Source of the DNA: Clostridiaceae bacterium
GTDB lineage: Bacteria; Bacillota; Clostridia; DUPQ01
Direction of reading: 5' to 3'
DNA: 64,000 nucleotides
Assembly: GCA_012838235.1 (NCBI GenBank)
Contig: DUPQ01000009.1
Location: 1-64,000, forward strand
A program made the translations under genes and the position numbers. Below the pieces are notes generated by a model that saw nothing but the letters and a program-made list of their open reading frames with translations, searched no databases and was not told where the DNA came from. This document shows, piece by piece, positions 8,930-20,000 of the stretch. Positions within the stretch are counted from its first letter, which is position 1; each line of letters opens with the position of its first letter.

Positions 8930-10168
8930 ATGAATATCGTCGGCATCATATCGGAATATAATCCTTTCCATAACGGTCATTTACATCAGATAACCGAGAT
9001 TAAGAAATTATTCAAAAACAATATCAAGGTGATATGTCTCTTAAGTTCCGACTTCGTCCAGAGAGGAGAACCGGCATTATTAGATAAATATGCCCGGGCG
9101 CAGATGGCGATATCCAACGGTGCGGACATGGTATTGGAATACCCGACCCTGTTCTGTTGCGCATCTGCTGAATCATATGCCGACAATGCTGTTTATATAC
9201 TGAATAATATCGGTATAATCGACTATATCAGTTACGGTTTTAAATCATCCGATAACGATAATGTCAAGAAGATATCCTCGCTGTTGGCTTACGAATCAAA
9301 TGAATACAAAGAGATACTTAAAGCCGAGTTATCAAAAGGTCTGTCTTTTCCCAAAGCCAGACAGCATGCTTTGATAAAATTACTGAATAAATCGGATACA
9401 GATATTTATAAGTTGTCCGAAACATTAAAATCCTCCAATGATATTCTGGCAATAGAATATGAAAAAGCATTAATCAGACAGAAATCCGATATTTTAACCG
9501 TACCGATAGAAAGAACGGGAAGCGATTATAATGATCCCTATATGAAAGAAAACTTTTCTTCCGCCACAGCCATAAGGAAATATTTACTGTCGGAAAAAGT
9601 TATTAACAATAAAGATTTGGCAGACAATCTTCCCCCCTCAACATTAAAAATATTGGAAGATTACTCAGAGGTTAAGCATTTCGGCTCCATGTATCTATTT
9701 GAGAACCTCATTTTTTACTCGGTTATATCAAAAAGTAATGATGAACTGAAAAAGTATCCTTTGGTAAACGAAGGTATTGAGAATCTGCTAAAAAACAATG
9801 TGTTTTCCTGCAGTTCCGTTAACGATTTTATAAATACCTGTGTTAATAAACGATATCCCGCAACCAGAATACAACGACTGCTTATTCATATACTATTAGG
9901 TATGAATAAGGGTATTACGTATAAGTATAAGAGGCCAGGTTATATCAGAGTGCTTGCATGCAGAAACAAATCACTCTTATCCCTGATTTCCTCAAAATCC
10001 TCTCTACCTGTAATAACATCTTTAAAAAAGTCATATGATGATTTCGACTCGGACCTGAAAACTCTCATTGAGTTTGAAAACAAGGCTTGTGATATCTATA
10101 ATATCGTCTGTTTGAAAGATAAGTCACAATATCTTAATGAGTTTTCCGTTAAACCTATGTTTGATTGA
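8930..10168 (+). CDS. tmcAL: tRNA(Met) cytidine acetate ligase
   Basis: Member of the TmcAL (formerly YlbM) family, which makes N4-acetylcytidine at the wobble position of elongator tRNA-Met using acetate and ATP. The N-terminal nucleotidyltransferase motif GIISEYNPFHNGHLHQI and the following SSDFVQRGEPALLDKYARA are diagnostic. ERTGSDYND and SSATAIRKYL are further conserved blocks. The 412-residue length fits. The gene starts 21 nt after ychF with AAGGAC as Shine-Dalgarno and ends before a bidirectional terminator. Confidence 0.92.
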   Translation: MNIVGIISEYNPFHNGHLHQITEIKKLFKNNIKVICLLSSDFVQRGEPALLDKYARAQMAISNGADMVLEYPTLFCCASAESYADNAVYILNNIGIIDYISYGFKSSDNDNVKKISSLLAYESNEYKEILKAELSKGLSFPKARQHALIKLLNKSDTDIYKLSETLKSSNDILAIEYEKALIRQKSDILTVPIERTGSDYNDPYMKENFSSATAIRKYLLSEKVINNKDLADNLPPSTLKILEDYSEVKHFGSMYLFENLIFYSVISKSNDELKKYPLVNEGIENLLKNNVFSCSSVNDFINTCVNKRYPATRIQRLLIHILLGMNKGITYKYKRPGYIRVLACRNKSLLSLISSKSSLPVITSLKKSYDDFDSDLKTLIEFENKACDIYNIVCLKDKSQYLNEFSVKPMFD

Positions 10169-10226
10169 TTAAATTTATCCTCTGTTAAAGTTGTTAAAGA
10201 CAAAAAGATAAAATAATAAATTTAAA

Positions 10227-10252
10227 AGTTGCCACTGCTAAATGTGGCAACT
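10227..10252. terminator. Bidirectional terminator between tmcAL and the corrinoid gene
   Basis: A 9-bp perfect stem AGTTGCCAC/GTGGCAACT with an 8-nt loop lies between two convergent genes. The minus-strand side is followed by a T-rich run (TTTTAAATTTATTATTTTA); the plus-strand side has a weaker T run, so it probably works best for the minus-strand gene. Confidence 0.75.
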
Positions 10253-10281
10253 CTCGTTAATGTTAAAAATATAAACTTATG

Positions 10282-10914
10282 TTAATTCAATACTACCTTG
10301 GCAGCTTCTTCCGCAGCACTTGCCGCATCGGGTGTATAGATATCGGCACCTACCGAGATCTTAAACGCTTCATTAACCGGTGCTCCGCCTATCATTATTG
10401 TAACTTTATCTCTTATGCCTTTTTCCGTTGCTACTTTTACAACATTGGCCATTTCTCCCATTGTTGTTGTTAAAAGAGCGGAACAGGCGATAATCTCGGC
10501 ATCGTGCTCAATAGCACTTTGTACAAACTGTTCTGCGGAAACGTTTACGCCCAAATCTATAACCTCAAAGCCTTTACCTTCCATCATCATTTTTACAAGG
10601 TTTTTGCCTATATCATGAAGATCGCCCAATACGGTCCCTATCACCACTTTACCTATTGATTCCACTCCCGCTTCAGCCAAAAGGGGCTTAAGTAATGCAG
10701 TTCCGGCATTCATTGCTCTGGCAGCTACAAGAACATCGGGAACGTATAATTCGTTGTTCTTGAACTTCTCACCGACAATATCCATTCCTGCAAGAAGTCC
10801 TTTGTTAAGTATATCTTTTGGCGGTAATTTGTCATCTATAGCCTGCTGAATCAATGCTTCTACATCTTTCCTTCTACCTTTTTGTAATGCCGCCGAAATA
10901 TCATCATAAATCAT
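10282..10914 (-). CDS. Corrinoid (B12-binding) methyl-carrier protein
   Basis: Small corrinoid protein of the MtbC/MtaC/methionine-synthase-like type. It has an N-terminal four-helix cap (about residues 1-85) and a Rossmann B12-binding domain with the DxHxxG motif in GDLHDIGKNLV (about 101-111), whose histidine ligates cobalt. The later conserved GGAPVNE is present. Such proteins shuttle methyl groups between a substrate-specific methyltransferase and an acceptor methyltransferase. No methyltransferase lies next to it; the only related partner in the window is the UroD/MtaA-family gene at 49 kb. Shine-Dalgarno GGAGGG precedes the ATG. Confidence 0.93.
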   Translation of the reverse strand: MIYDDISAALQKGRRKDVEALIQQAIDDKLPPKDILNKGLLAGMDIVGEKFKNNELYVPDVLVAARAMNAGTALLKPLLAEAGVESIGKVVIGTVLGDLHDIGKNLVKMMMEGKGFEVIDLGVNVSAEQFVQSAIEHDAEIIACSALLTTTMGEMANVVKVATEKGIRDKVTIMIGGAPVNEAFKISVGADIYTPDAASAAEEAAKVVLN

Positions 10915-10952
10915 AATTTAAACCCTCCGCTTGTTTAAAAATACTGTATTCT

Positions 10953-10981
10953 ATTAAATCAAATATTAATAAAATTTGCAA
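10953..10981 (-). promoter_or_regulatory. Candidate promoter of the corrinoid protein gene
   Basis: Minus-strand TTGCAA, 17-nt spacer, TTTAAT, ending about 40 nt before the ATG. Both boxes deviate from consensus. Confidence 0.35.
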
Positions 10982-10992
10982 CATCAATTTAA

Positions 10993-12216
10993 TTATTTAA
11001 GTATAAACCTGAAATACTTCTTCTTACCTCTTCTTAAAAGCATTTCACCGTCGGTAAACATGTCGCTGTTTATACATAATTTAAAATCCTCCACAACAAT
11101 ATCATTAACGGATACGCATTTTTCCTGTATCAGACGTCTGCCTTCACTGTTGGACTTTATAAATCCGGCATCTGTCAGAGCATCAAGAATAGTATACCCT
11201 TCTTCAAGATTATTCTTTGTCAACTCCTTGGAAGGCATATTGCCTATCTCTCCTACATTGGAGAATAATGCTCGTGAAGCTATCTTAGCATCATCAGCTT
11301 TTTTCTCGCCGTGAACTATTTTGGTAACTTCATAAGCCAGAACTTCCTTGGCATGATTAATTTCCGCATCTTTCAGTTTGCTTAATTTTTTAATCTCTTC
11401 CATAGGTAAAAAGGTAAGCAATTTGAGACACTTAATAACTTCCGCATCATCTATATTTCTCCAGTACTGATAGAAATCAAACGGAGATGTCTTATTCTCA
11501 TCCAGCCAGATAGCTCCTTTTTCCGTCTTACCCATTTTCTTTCCTTCGTTTGTGGTAAGAAGATTGAATGTCATTCCGTATGCTTCTCCAAGTTCTTTTC
11601 TTCTTATCAGATCCACTCCGGATATGATGTTGCTCCATTGGTCATCTCCGCCCAGTTGCAGGATACATCCGTATTTCCTTCTCAGTAACAGAAAATCGTA
11701 ACTCTGCATGAGCATATAGTTGAATTCTATAAAGGATAATCCTTTTTCCAACCGGGATTTAAAACACTCCGCCGTAAGCATTCTGTTAACGGAGAAATGC
11801 ATTCCTATTTCTCTTAAGAACGGTATATACTCCAATTTGGACAGCCATTCGTAGTTATCTACCATAATAGCTCTGTCATCGGTAAAATCCACAAATCTCG
11901 ACATCTGCTTTTTGAAACAGCTTGCGTTGTAGTCAATTTCTTCTCTTGTCATTATTCTTCTCATATCGGTTTTGCCGGTAGGATCGCCTATCATAGCGGT
12001 GCCGCCTCCCAACAGTGCAATGGGCTTATGCCCCGCCTTCTGCAAATGGCTCATGACAATAAGCTGAAGAAAATGACCTATATGCAGACTGTCCGCCGTA
12101 GGGTCAAAGCCTATGTAGAAAACAATTTTTTCATTATTAAGAAGATTTTTGATAGCTTCTTCATCTGTCGCCTGGGCTATAAAGCCTCTTTCTTTTAAAA
12201 TATCATACGCTTTCAT
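10993..12216 (-). CDS. tyrS: Tyrosyl-tRNA synthetase
   Basis: Class I aminoacyl-tRNA synthetase charging tRNA-Tyr. The HIGH motif appears in [14 protein letters not shown] (about residue 49), the KMSKS-equivalent is KMGKTEKG, and the C-terminus carries an S4-like RNA-binding domain ([15 protein letters not shown]). [11 protein letters not shown] is a conserved tyrosine/ATP site block. At 407 residues it resembles the TyrZ-like subgroup. It starts 8 nt after the RNase J gene and shows no T-box leader, so it probably depends on the upstream promoter. Confidence 0.97.
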   Translation of the reverse strand: MKAYDILKERGFIAQATDEEAIKNLLNNEKIVFYIGFDPTADSLHIGHFLQLIVMSHLQKAGHKPIALLGGGTAMIGDPTGKTDMRRIMTREEIDYNASCFKKQMSRFVDFTDDRAIMVDNYEWLSKLEYIPFLREIGMHFSVNRMLTAECFKSRLEKGLSFIEFNYMLMQSYDFLLLRRKYGCILQLGGDDQWSNIISGVDLIRRKELGEAYGMTFNLLTTNEGKKMGKTEKGAIWLDENKTSPFDFYQYWRNIDDAEVIKCLKLLTFLPMEEIKKLSKLKDAEINHAKEVLAYEVTKIVHGEKKADDAKIASRALFSNVGEIGNMPSKELTKNNLEEGYTILDALTDAGFIKSNSEGRRLIQEKCVSVNDIVVEDFKLCINSDMFTDGEMLLRRGKKKYFRFILK

Positions 12217-12224
12217 TTTTCCAC

Positions 12225-13883
12225 CTATACTTCCATAATAACCGGCAGTACTACCGGATTTCTTTTTGTTTCCTGATAAAGAAATTTTCTCAAACGTTTC
12301 TTTACGGAGTTTTGCAATTCATTAATGCTCATTGAAGTTTTCGTATACTTCCCGATATCTTCATCAAGCATTTCTCTTATCTTTCTTATTATATCATCCG
12401 ATTCACTCTCATATACGAATCCTACAGGGATTATAACAGGTTCAACCGCTGACTTTCTATCCGATTTGTTTAGGACTATGGAAATATTGAGTATTCCCCC
12501 GCCGGCAAGAATTTCTCTTTCTTTCAGAACGTCATCACCCAATTCGCCTACCCCGTGTCCGTCAACAAAAGATAACCCTACCTTTATTTTATCTTTATCA
12601 TCCACTGAAATTCTATTGGGATAGACCTTCATGACATCACCGTTTTCCAGAAGAAATATATTCTTCTCTTTAATTCCCATTTCCATGGCTAATAAGGCAT
12701 TACTCTCCATATGCATAAATTCACCGTGTACCGGCATATAGTACTTAGGACGTACAAGTGTAAGCAAAAGCCGTAATTCCTGTCTGTAAGCGTGTCCTGA
12801 AGCATGTACTTCATTGAGAGCCTGATATATAACATTTGCGCCGCTTTTGAATAATTCATTTATAACACGATATAAATATTTTTCATTTCCCGGTATTACG
12901 GAAGCGGAGATGATAACCAGGTCATTTTTCTCCACACTAATCTTCTGATGCTCCTTAAAAGCAATCTTCGATAATGCCGAGTTAGTCTCTCCCTGCGAGC
13001 CTGTCACTATAAAGACCATGTCTTTGTGTTTATAGTTCTTTATTTCAAAATCTTCTATGATAATGCCTCTTTTAACCTGTATATATCCCAGCTCTATAGA
13101 TTTTCTTATATTGTTACGCATGCTGAATCCGAATATACATACTTTCTTTTTGTATTTTTCCGCAAGATTCAGTATCTGCTGTATTCTGTGTATGTTGGAA
13201 GCGAAAGACGCAACAATAATACGTGAAGAGGCTTTTCTGAACAGATTATCCAATGAATCGCCTACCGCCCTCTCGCTCATACTGTGTCCTTCTTTTGTGG
13301 CATTTGTACTGTCCGCCATCATCAAAAGCACATGCCTGTTTCCCAATTCCGAGAACCTGTTCAGATCGGTCACTTTTTCGTTTACCGGGTTATAGTCAAT
13401 CTTAAAATCCGAGGTATGAAGAATTATTCCGACCGGAGTGTTTATGACCACTGCATATGTGTCCGGTATACTGTGATTTACGGGAATGAATTCCAGTTTA
13501 AAACAACCTATGGATATTATTGAATCTCCGTCAATAATATTGAGCGATGTAGTTGTCAGCAGATTCATCTCATTCAATTTGGATTCCAATAATCCTAACG
13601 TGAGTTTTGCACCGTAGACGGGGGTATTGATTTCCTTGAGAAGATAACAGACGGCTCCTATATGGTCCTCATGTGCGTGAGTAATGACAACTCCCTTGAT
13701 TTTATCCTTATTTTCTACAAGATAAGACATATCCGGTTTGACTATATCCACTCCCGGCATATCTTCCTGCGGAAACTTTATACCGCAATCCAGTATAAGA
13801 ATATCATTCCTATACTCAAAGACAGTGAGATTTTTCCCTATTTCATTCAGTCCGCCCAGCGGTATTATTTTTAAAGCAGTAAT
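12225..13883 (-). CDS. rnj: Ribonuclease J, apparently starting at ATT
   Basis: Metallo-beta-lactamase/beta-CASP ribonuclease of mRNA decay and rRNA maturation. The metal motif HxHxDH is in [11 protein letters not shown] (about residues 69-74 of the full protein), and a C-terminal RNase J domain is present. The track ORF begins at ATG 13760, but in-frame sequence upstream encodes the invariant start of the fold: [16 protein letters not shown], then [10 protein letters not shown]. The only codons between these and an in-frame TAG are ATA, AAA and ATT. ATT at 13883 lies 8 nt after AAAGG and gives 552 residues, matching family length. The preceding gene's TAG is in the same frame, 6 nt upstream of ATT. 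Confidence 0.9.
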   Translation of the reverse strand: MTALKIIPLGGLNEIGKNLTVFEYRNDILILDCGIKFPQEDMPGVDIVKPDMSYLVENKDKIKGVVITHAHEDHIGAVCYLLKEINTPVYGAKLTLGLLESKLNEMNLLTTTSLNIIDGDSIISIGCFKLEFIPVNHSIPDTYAVVINTPVGIILHTSDFKIDYNPVNEKVTDLNRFSELGNRHVLLMMADSTNATKEGHSMSERAVGDSLDNLFRKASSRIIVASFASNIHRIQQILNLAEKYKKKVCIFGFSMRNNIRKSIELGYIQVKRGIIIEDFEIKNYKHKDMVFIVTGSQGETNSALSKIAFKEHQKISVEKNDLVIISASVIPGNEKYLYRVINELFKSGANVIYQALNEVHASGHAYRQELRLLLTLVRPKYYMPVHGEFMHMESNALLAMEMGIKEKNIFLLENGDVMKVYPNRISVDDKDKIKVGLSFVDGHGVGELGDDVLKEREILAGGGILNISIVLNKSDRKSAVEPVIIPVGFVYESESDDIIRKIREMLDEDIGKYTKTSMSINELQNSVKKRLRKFLYQETKRNPVVLPVIMEV

Positions 13884-13889
13884 TTTTAT

Positions 13890-15854
13890 CTACCTTTCAG
13901 TTACTTTAGTTGTTATCTGTGCATAAACGTCGGGAGATATGTACTCGAACTGTTCAAAATCCGACAGATAAAGATCACCCGTCATTGTATTATAGTCGGT
14001 GTTTATCCTGAGCATAACCTTGTTGTCTTTATAGTTCCATACCTCATTAACATTGTTCAGAAACTTGACCGGCTTTTCGCTTTTATACAGGTCATAGTAA
14101 TAAACGGCACCTAAACCTATCTCGGTTTCTTTATAATAGTACACATACTTTCCGTCTTCCGTAATACCGAATGATGATACTCCGTTTACCTCTATGGTTT
14201 TTTTAACATTTTTGTCGGATATAATAATGAGCTTACCGTCCGCATTGTATACAAGATAGTCTCCGTCTTTTGACAGTGCAATAGCGCTTATAACCTGCAT
14301 TTCCTCACACATGTAGTCACTTATGGATCCGTTGGATTTAATGGTGAATCTGTGAAGCAAGCTGCTTGTCTTACTTACGTATTCCTTAAAAACATATACA
14401 TCTTTATAGTCGGGTGAAAAGAATACAAGTTTTATATTAAGATCTTCATCCTCCCCTACCGATGCATAATCGTCAATCAGTATTTCCTTTCCGTTTCTTA
14501 TTGTGTACAGATGAGCGGTATTCATTACAATATCGTATTGTTTAAAATAGAAGTTTGCGTCTATAAAGTCATTGTCCACAAAACCCAATACGTTTCTTTC
14601 GACAAATCCGAACACGTTATCCATTACTTTGGTGGATTTTCCTGTCTCCACATCATAGTGATTATATGTTCCGCAAAATCCTATTTCATCATATGCTGCT
14701 AAATGTTCGACTACCGCATCGATATAAATCATTTGAGAAAAATCTTCGGAGATTAAAAGCTGTGCACAACTTTTTGCAATCAGTTTGGAAACTCCGTCAT
14801 GATACAGATACATGTTGAATGTAGGATAGACGACTTTCTTCTCCTCTTCTTCCGTTTGTGTTTCTTCTACATCTTCGGGTTGCTCCTCTTGCTCATCTTC
14901 CACCATGTATATGTAATCCACTACAGCATAAACTATTTTATCGCCGTTTTTACTTATGATAGGATAATTTACTTCGGCAGTACCCGTATAAACGGAAGCA
15001 CCCAAATCATAAACGCTGTCCGCCAACTTTTCGGTCTGCCCGTCTTTGTATACAAACAGTGAATATGTCGGCTCACCGTTCTCAACAAAACTCTCCTGTT
15101 TTTCGTCTAAGAATACGCATACTTTGCCGTCATTACTTACCGAATACAGGTCAGTATCGATATCTTCCCTTAAGATAACCGATTGTCCCGTTGCAAGGTC
15201 AAACTTATACAGGTTGGAGATAAGTCTTGACTCATCTTCCGCCAGCCGATAGGTCTTGTATAAAACTATATTGAAATCATCGTTAACAACGTAATAGAAG
15301 TCCGCATCATCCGCAATTTTTATATTCTTTACACCGTTGTACATCCATAGGGTACCGACCAGTTTAGTCAATGATAAATCCTCATTGCTTAAAAGGTAAA
15401 GATCATCCACATACATGATACTATTCCCGTCTTTACTCATTAATATTCCGTTATGAGCTTCCAGTCCCAGTTTCTGATCTTCGTAGTTCCTGAACAGTTG
15501 TGATGTAATCTTTACGGGTTCCTGGTTATATCTTATCATGGAAATGGAATTATCTCCCACAATATAGATATTATCATCATACGGTATATCGCCCCTTAAT
15601 CTTCGGTTACCGTCGAAAATAAGGACGACCGCCAATATGACAATCAGTAATCCCAACCCGTAATAAAATCCGAATTTTTTCAAGTGTTGCGAGAACTTGG
15701 ACTTCTTTACATTCCTTTTCTCACTGACTTCTTCCGTTATATTATCCTCTTCGGTATTTATATCCTCTTCTGCAATATGTTCAACGGTGTCTGTATCGGA
15801 AACCTGTTGGACTTCGTCGGATTTAATAGTTTCTTTATTTTCTGTTTCCTTCAT
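13890..15854 (-). CDS. Membrane-anchored propeller-like protein of unknown function
   Basis: I do not recognise a named family. The first 50 residues are acidic (many Glu/Asp/Thr), then a basic stretch and one transmembrane helix (about 68-89, FYYGLGLLIVILAVVLIFDG). The remaining 560 residues are beta-rich with repeated short blocks such as DGKYVYYY, NGDKIVYAVV and DGDYLVYN, as in WD40/TolB-type propellers. A very acidic insert (EEQPEDVEETQTEEEE) interrupts it near residue 330. Topology would place the propeller outside the cell. GAGGAG precedes the ATG. It shares a reading frame and a 3-codon junction with rnj, so the two are probably translationally coupled. Confidence 0.6.
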   Translation of the reverse strand: MKETENKETIKSDEVQQVSDTDTVEHIAEEDINTEEDNITEEVSEKRNVKKSKFSQHLKKFGFYYGLGLLIVILAVVLIFDGNRRLRGDIPYDDNIYIVGDNSISMIRYNQEPVKITSQLFRNYEDQKLGLEAHNGILMSKDGNSIMYVDDLYLLSNEDLSLTKLVGTLWMYNGVKNIKIADDADFYYVVNDDFNIVLYKTYRLAEDESRLISNLYKFDLATGQSVILREDIDTDLYSVSNDGKVCVFLDEKQESFVENGEPTYSLFVYKDGQTEKLADSVYDLGASVYTGTAEVNYPIISKNGDKIVYAVVDYIYMVEDEQEEQPEDVEETQTEEEEKKVVYPTFNMYLYHDGVSKLIAKSCAQLLISEDFSQMIYIDAVVEHLAAYDEIGFCGTYNHYDVETGKSTKVMDNVFGFVERNVLGFVDNDFIDANFYFKQYDIVMNTAHLYTIRNGKEILIDDYASVGEDEDLNIKLVFFSPDYKDVYVFKEYVSKTSSLLHRFTIKSNGSISDYMCEEMQVISAIALSKDGDYLVYNADGKLIIISDKNVKKTIEVNGVSSFGITEDGKYVYYYKETEIGLGAVYYYDLYKSEKPVKFLNNVNEVWNYKDNKVMLRINTDYNTMTGDLYLSDFEQFEYISPDVYAQITTKVTER

Positions 15855-15863
15855 TGTTTCTCC

Positions 15864-16934
15864 TCAAAACTTTTTGCTCAACGGATTCTGTCTGTGTGCT
15901 TCTTCAATAACAGCTATCTGCTTTTTAACCTGCTCGGCTGTTACTGTAAGCTCGCCTCCGTTAACCATATGATTATATAACATATCGTAATATCTTCTGG
16001 TAGACGCTCCGAAAGTACCGTATTTCTCGCCTTCACTGGTCCATTGCTCTTCATACCATTTTATATTCTCACTGCAATAAGCCGGTATATCGGTTCCTTC
16101 CTTGTCAAAGGACAATAACAGTTTCTGCTCGGGAAGTTCCTCGGTTTTGAAGTATTTCCAGTTTATTTGTGTCATAGTACCCGTAAGCGCTCCTTTAGAG
16201 CCCTGAATATTATACACATAAGGTTTATATCCCTGACAGGAGGTTACTTCCACATCTATTAAAGGCTTGTTCTCTCCGTACAGTATGAGTTTCACATAAT
16301 CTTCCGCATCTCCGAAAGTATTTACTCTTCTCATGAAAGCTTTGACTTCCGGCATACCTTCTCCGTAGAGTTGCAGAGCCTGATCCACGGGATGCGGTCC
16401 CGTATTGTATAAATTACCCGCATTATATGACTGCAATGTCTGCCAATCCCATCTTCTTGCATATCCGGAAAAGTCGATACTGATCTGTATTATATCTCCA
16501 AGCACTTTAGAATCCAGTATTTCCTTAATTTTCATAAAGTAAGCGGTAAATCTGGAATTCTGGAATACCGCAAGCATACGTTTTTGCTTTTTTGCGGTAT
16601 CAATCAGATCCTGTACCTCGTCTGCAGTGCGGCAGAAGGGCTTTTCCGTAAGTACGTTAAACCCGTGCATTAAAAGATCCTTTGTGATACTGTAATGCAA
16701 ATGGCTGTAAGATGAGTTTATAACCAAATCTATATCCATTCCGAACAAATCTTTATAGTTATCCGAAGTTACCACATGGCTCCCGTACCGTTCTTTTGCA
16801 AGAAGCCTTCTCTTTTCGATAAAATCGATAACGGCAATCACTTTAAACCTTTCGGTATCATCAATTAAATATGTTCCGTGGATGGAGTATCCGCTTCTTC
16901 CCTGTCCTATGATAGCTACTTTCAATTGTTTCAT
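15864..16934 (-). CDS. Gfo/Idh/MocA family oxidoreductase
   Basis: Second predicted NAD(P)-dependent sugar-type dehydrogenase of the window. The Rossmann motif is VAIIGQGRSGYSIHG, and LTEKPFCRT carries the EKP signature. A C-terminal domain with TGPHPVDQALQLYG corresponds to the family's catalytic region. I take ATG 16934, preceded by GAGGTG at 6 nt, instead of the 7-residue longer track start; length is then 356. It differs clearly from the copy at 6.6 kb, so this is not a recent duplication. It is the first gene of a unit continuing into the propeller-like gene, rnj and tyrS. Confidence 0.9.
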   Translation of the reverse strand: MKQLKVAIIGQGRSGYSIHGTYLIDDTERFKVIAVIDFIEKRRLLAKERYGSHVVTSDNYKDLFGMDIDLVINSSYSHLHYSITKDLLMHGFNVLTEKPFCRTADEVQDLIDTAKKQKRMLAVFQNSRFTAYFMKIKEILDSKVLGDIIQISIDFSGYARRWDWQTLQSYNAGNLYNTGPHPVDQALQLYGEGMPEVKAFMRRVNTFGDAEDYVKLILYGENKPLIDVEVTSCQGYKPYVYNIQGSKGALTGTMTQINWKYFKTEELPEQKLLLSFDKEGTDIPAYCSENIKWYEEQWTSEGEKYGTFGASTRRYYDMLYNHMVNGGELTVTAEQVKKQIAVIEEAHRQNPLSKKF

Positions 16935-16964
16935 TTTGTCACCTCTCATAATCAAGCAAACTTT

Positions 16965-16993
16965 ATATTACAATAATATACCAATTTATTCAA
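16965..16993 (-). promoter_or_regulatory. Promoter of the Gfo/Idh - propeller - rnj - tyrS unit
   Basis: Minus-strand TTGAAT, 17-nt spacer, TAATAT, located about 30 nt before the start codon. No other promoter-like sequence was seen before tyrS. Confidence 0.5.
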
Positions 16994-17033
16994 TAACGGT
17001 AAGATAAATGAGCATCGGATTTGATTATATGCA

Positions 17034-20000
17034 TCAAACTCTCTTTATCTTAATATCCGCCTGTACTCCGTTTATGTCCCAAGTCGCACAATAGAATGAA
17101 TCATCGGCTGCTTTGGCAATGCCCGTTGCAAGTACATCCTTCATAATCGAGGGGAAATTTTTCACAACCAGTTTCTCCAGCATGTCACTGCTTTCGATGT
17201 ATACGGTTATCTTGTCGGTAACATCATAACCTGCATCTTTTCTCATGGTCTGTATTTTACTGACTATTTCCCTTACGTATCCCTCTTCAATCAGTTGCTC
17301 GTCCAGATTGATATCCAGAACCACGGTTATTCCGTTATCCGATTGGGATATAAGACCGTCTTTCTCCTTAGTCTCGCTGAGCACATCGTCTTTTTCCAGT
17401 ACTACTGCATTTCCCTCTACCGTAAACTCATAATTCAACCCTTTTTCAAACAGTCCCATAACATGAGCACCGTCGGCACTTTTAAGATGTTCGGATATCG
17501 CAGGCAATAATCTGCCGTATTTCTTCCCCAATGTTCTCAACTGCGGCTTGAGGCTGTAATCTATGAACATGGACGCATCGGTCACATAAGTTATATCCTT
17601 GATATTTAACTCATCTTTCAGAAGCTCGATATACTCTTGATTAAGTTTCTTTTCCGATGATATGTAAAGGTTACGAAGAGGCTGTCTGTTCTTTATACCG
17701 GAAATATTCCTTAAGCTTCTGGCAACAACAATTACTTTAAGCAACTCTTCCATCTGATTCTCCATTTCCTTATCGATTAATGATTCATCGCATACGGGAT
17801 AATCGGTCAGATGAACGCTTATAGGAGCGCTTTTATCCAGGTTAACAACAAGGTTTCCGTATATCTGCTCGGTTATAAAGGGTGTAAACGGTGCCGCCAG
17901 TTTAGCTAAAGTAACCAAAGCGGTGTACAATGTCAGATAAGCGTTTATCTTGTCTTGAGTCTCCTCGCTTCCCCAATATCTTTCGCGCGATCTTCTGACA
18001 TACCAGTTACTCAATTGATCGGTAAACTCCTGAATCTCTCTGGAAGCTTCGAATATTCTGTAGTTCACCAGATTTTTATCGGTATTCTTTACTAAAGTGT
18101 TAAGTTTGGACAGTATCCATCTGTCCATTAAACAGAGCGTGTCTTTCTTCATCCGATATTTCAGTGGATTAAATTTATCTATTTCGGCATAAAGTACATA
18201 GAAAGCATAGGTATTCCACAATGTACCCATGAATTTTCTCTGCCCTTCGGTAACGGCTTTATCGTGGAAACGACTGGGCAGCCACGGAGCGCTTACCGTA
18301 TAGAAATACCAACGCACCGCATCTGCACCCTGATTCTCCAGCACATCCCAAGGATCCACTACATTACCTTTATGCTTACTCATCTTTTGACCTTCTTTAT
18401 CCTGAACAAGACCTAAAACTATGCAGTTTTTATATGCCGGGCTGTCAAAAAGCAGACAGGAAATGGCATGTAATGTATAAAACCAACCTCTGGTCTGATC
18501 CAATGCTTCGGATATGAAATCTGCCGGAAAGCCCTGCTCAAATACTTGCTTATTCTCAAACGGATAGTGATGCTGAGCAAAAGGCATGGAACCGCTGTCA
18601 AACCAGCAGTCTATTACTTCCGCAACTCTCTTCATCATCGCGGAACATTTCGGACATTTAAGATGCACATTGTCGATATAGGGTTTATGCAGTTCGATAT
18701 CTTTTGGGCAATCGACTGCTTTTTCCTTCAACTCCGCAATACTTCCTATAGCCTCTCTGTGACCGCATTCGCATTCCCAAATGGGCAAAGGAGTTCCCCA
18801 GTAACGTTCCCTGGATATTCCCCAATCCACTACCGCACGTAAGAAATTCCCGAAACGTCCGTCTTTTATTGTGGCGGGCATCCAGTTTATTTTGTCATTA
18901 TTCTTAAGAAGACTGTCCCGTATTGCCGTCATTTTTATAAACCAGGTGGAACGGGCATAATAAATTAAAGGGGTGTCGCATCTCCAGCAGAAAGGATAGG
19001 AGTGTACGATTTCCGAGGACTTGAACAGAAGACCGCGCTTATCTAAATCCCCGATTATAATTTTATCGGCATCTTTAACAAACAAACCTTTTATAAATCC
19101 CGTCTGCTCTACCATGTGTCCGGCTTCGTCCACCATCTGCAAAAACGGAAGGTTATATTTCTTCCCTATTATCGAGTCATCCTCACCGAATGCGGGAGCG
19201 GTATGTACAATACCGGTACCGTCTGTCAATGTGACGAAATCGCCTAAACATACATAAAAGCCTTCTTTCTTTGCATCTTCATCGACAAAATCGAATAAGG
19301 GCTCATACTTCATGTATTCCAGCTCTTTTCCCTTTACCGTCGACACTATTTCGTAATCCGATCCTTCAAATACCGAAGGGACCAGTTGCTTGGCAACGAT
19401 TATATACTCATTGTTATACTTCACCTTTGCATAATCAAACTTTGCACCTACCGTAAGTGCCACGTTTGACGGTAATGTCCACGGAGTGGTTGTCCAGGCC
19501 ATAAAATATGTATCGGCAGTATCCTTAACCTTAAACTTGACATATATGGTCTTGTCGGTTATGTCTTTGTATCCCTGAGCCACTTCATGTGAAGAAAGGC
19601 TGGTTCCGCATCTGGGACAATAAGGAACTACCTTATGTCCTTTGTACAGCAGACCCATATCCCATATTTTCTTCAAAGCCCACCATTCCGATTCTATATA
19701 GTTGTTGTCATAGGTAATATATGGGTTTTCCATATCCGCCCAGAAACCCACACGATCACTCATCTTTTCCCATTCGCCTTTATATTTCCAGACGCTTTCT
19801 TTGCACTTTTTAATAAAAGGTTCAATTCCGTAACGCTCTATATCGTCTTTTCCGTCCAGGCCTAACATTTTCTCCACTTCCAGCTCCACAGGAAGCCCGT
19901 GAGTATCCCATCCGGCTTTTCTTAACACTTTATATCCCTTCATGGTCTTATATCTGGGAATAATGTCTTTTATGACTCTGGTAAGTATATGACCTATATG

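Noticed and set aside
13887-13895. Possible amber read-through (pyrrolysine-like TAG) joining the propeller-like protein to RNase J
   Set aside because: The in-frame adjacency is real, but no pyl genes, no internal TAG in the methyltransferase-related genes and no read-through signal were seen. A normal stop followed by reinitiation explains it.
6591-16934. The two Gfo/Idh oxidoreductases as a recent duplication
   Set aside because: They share only family motifs; the sequences diverge throughout, and neighbours differ.
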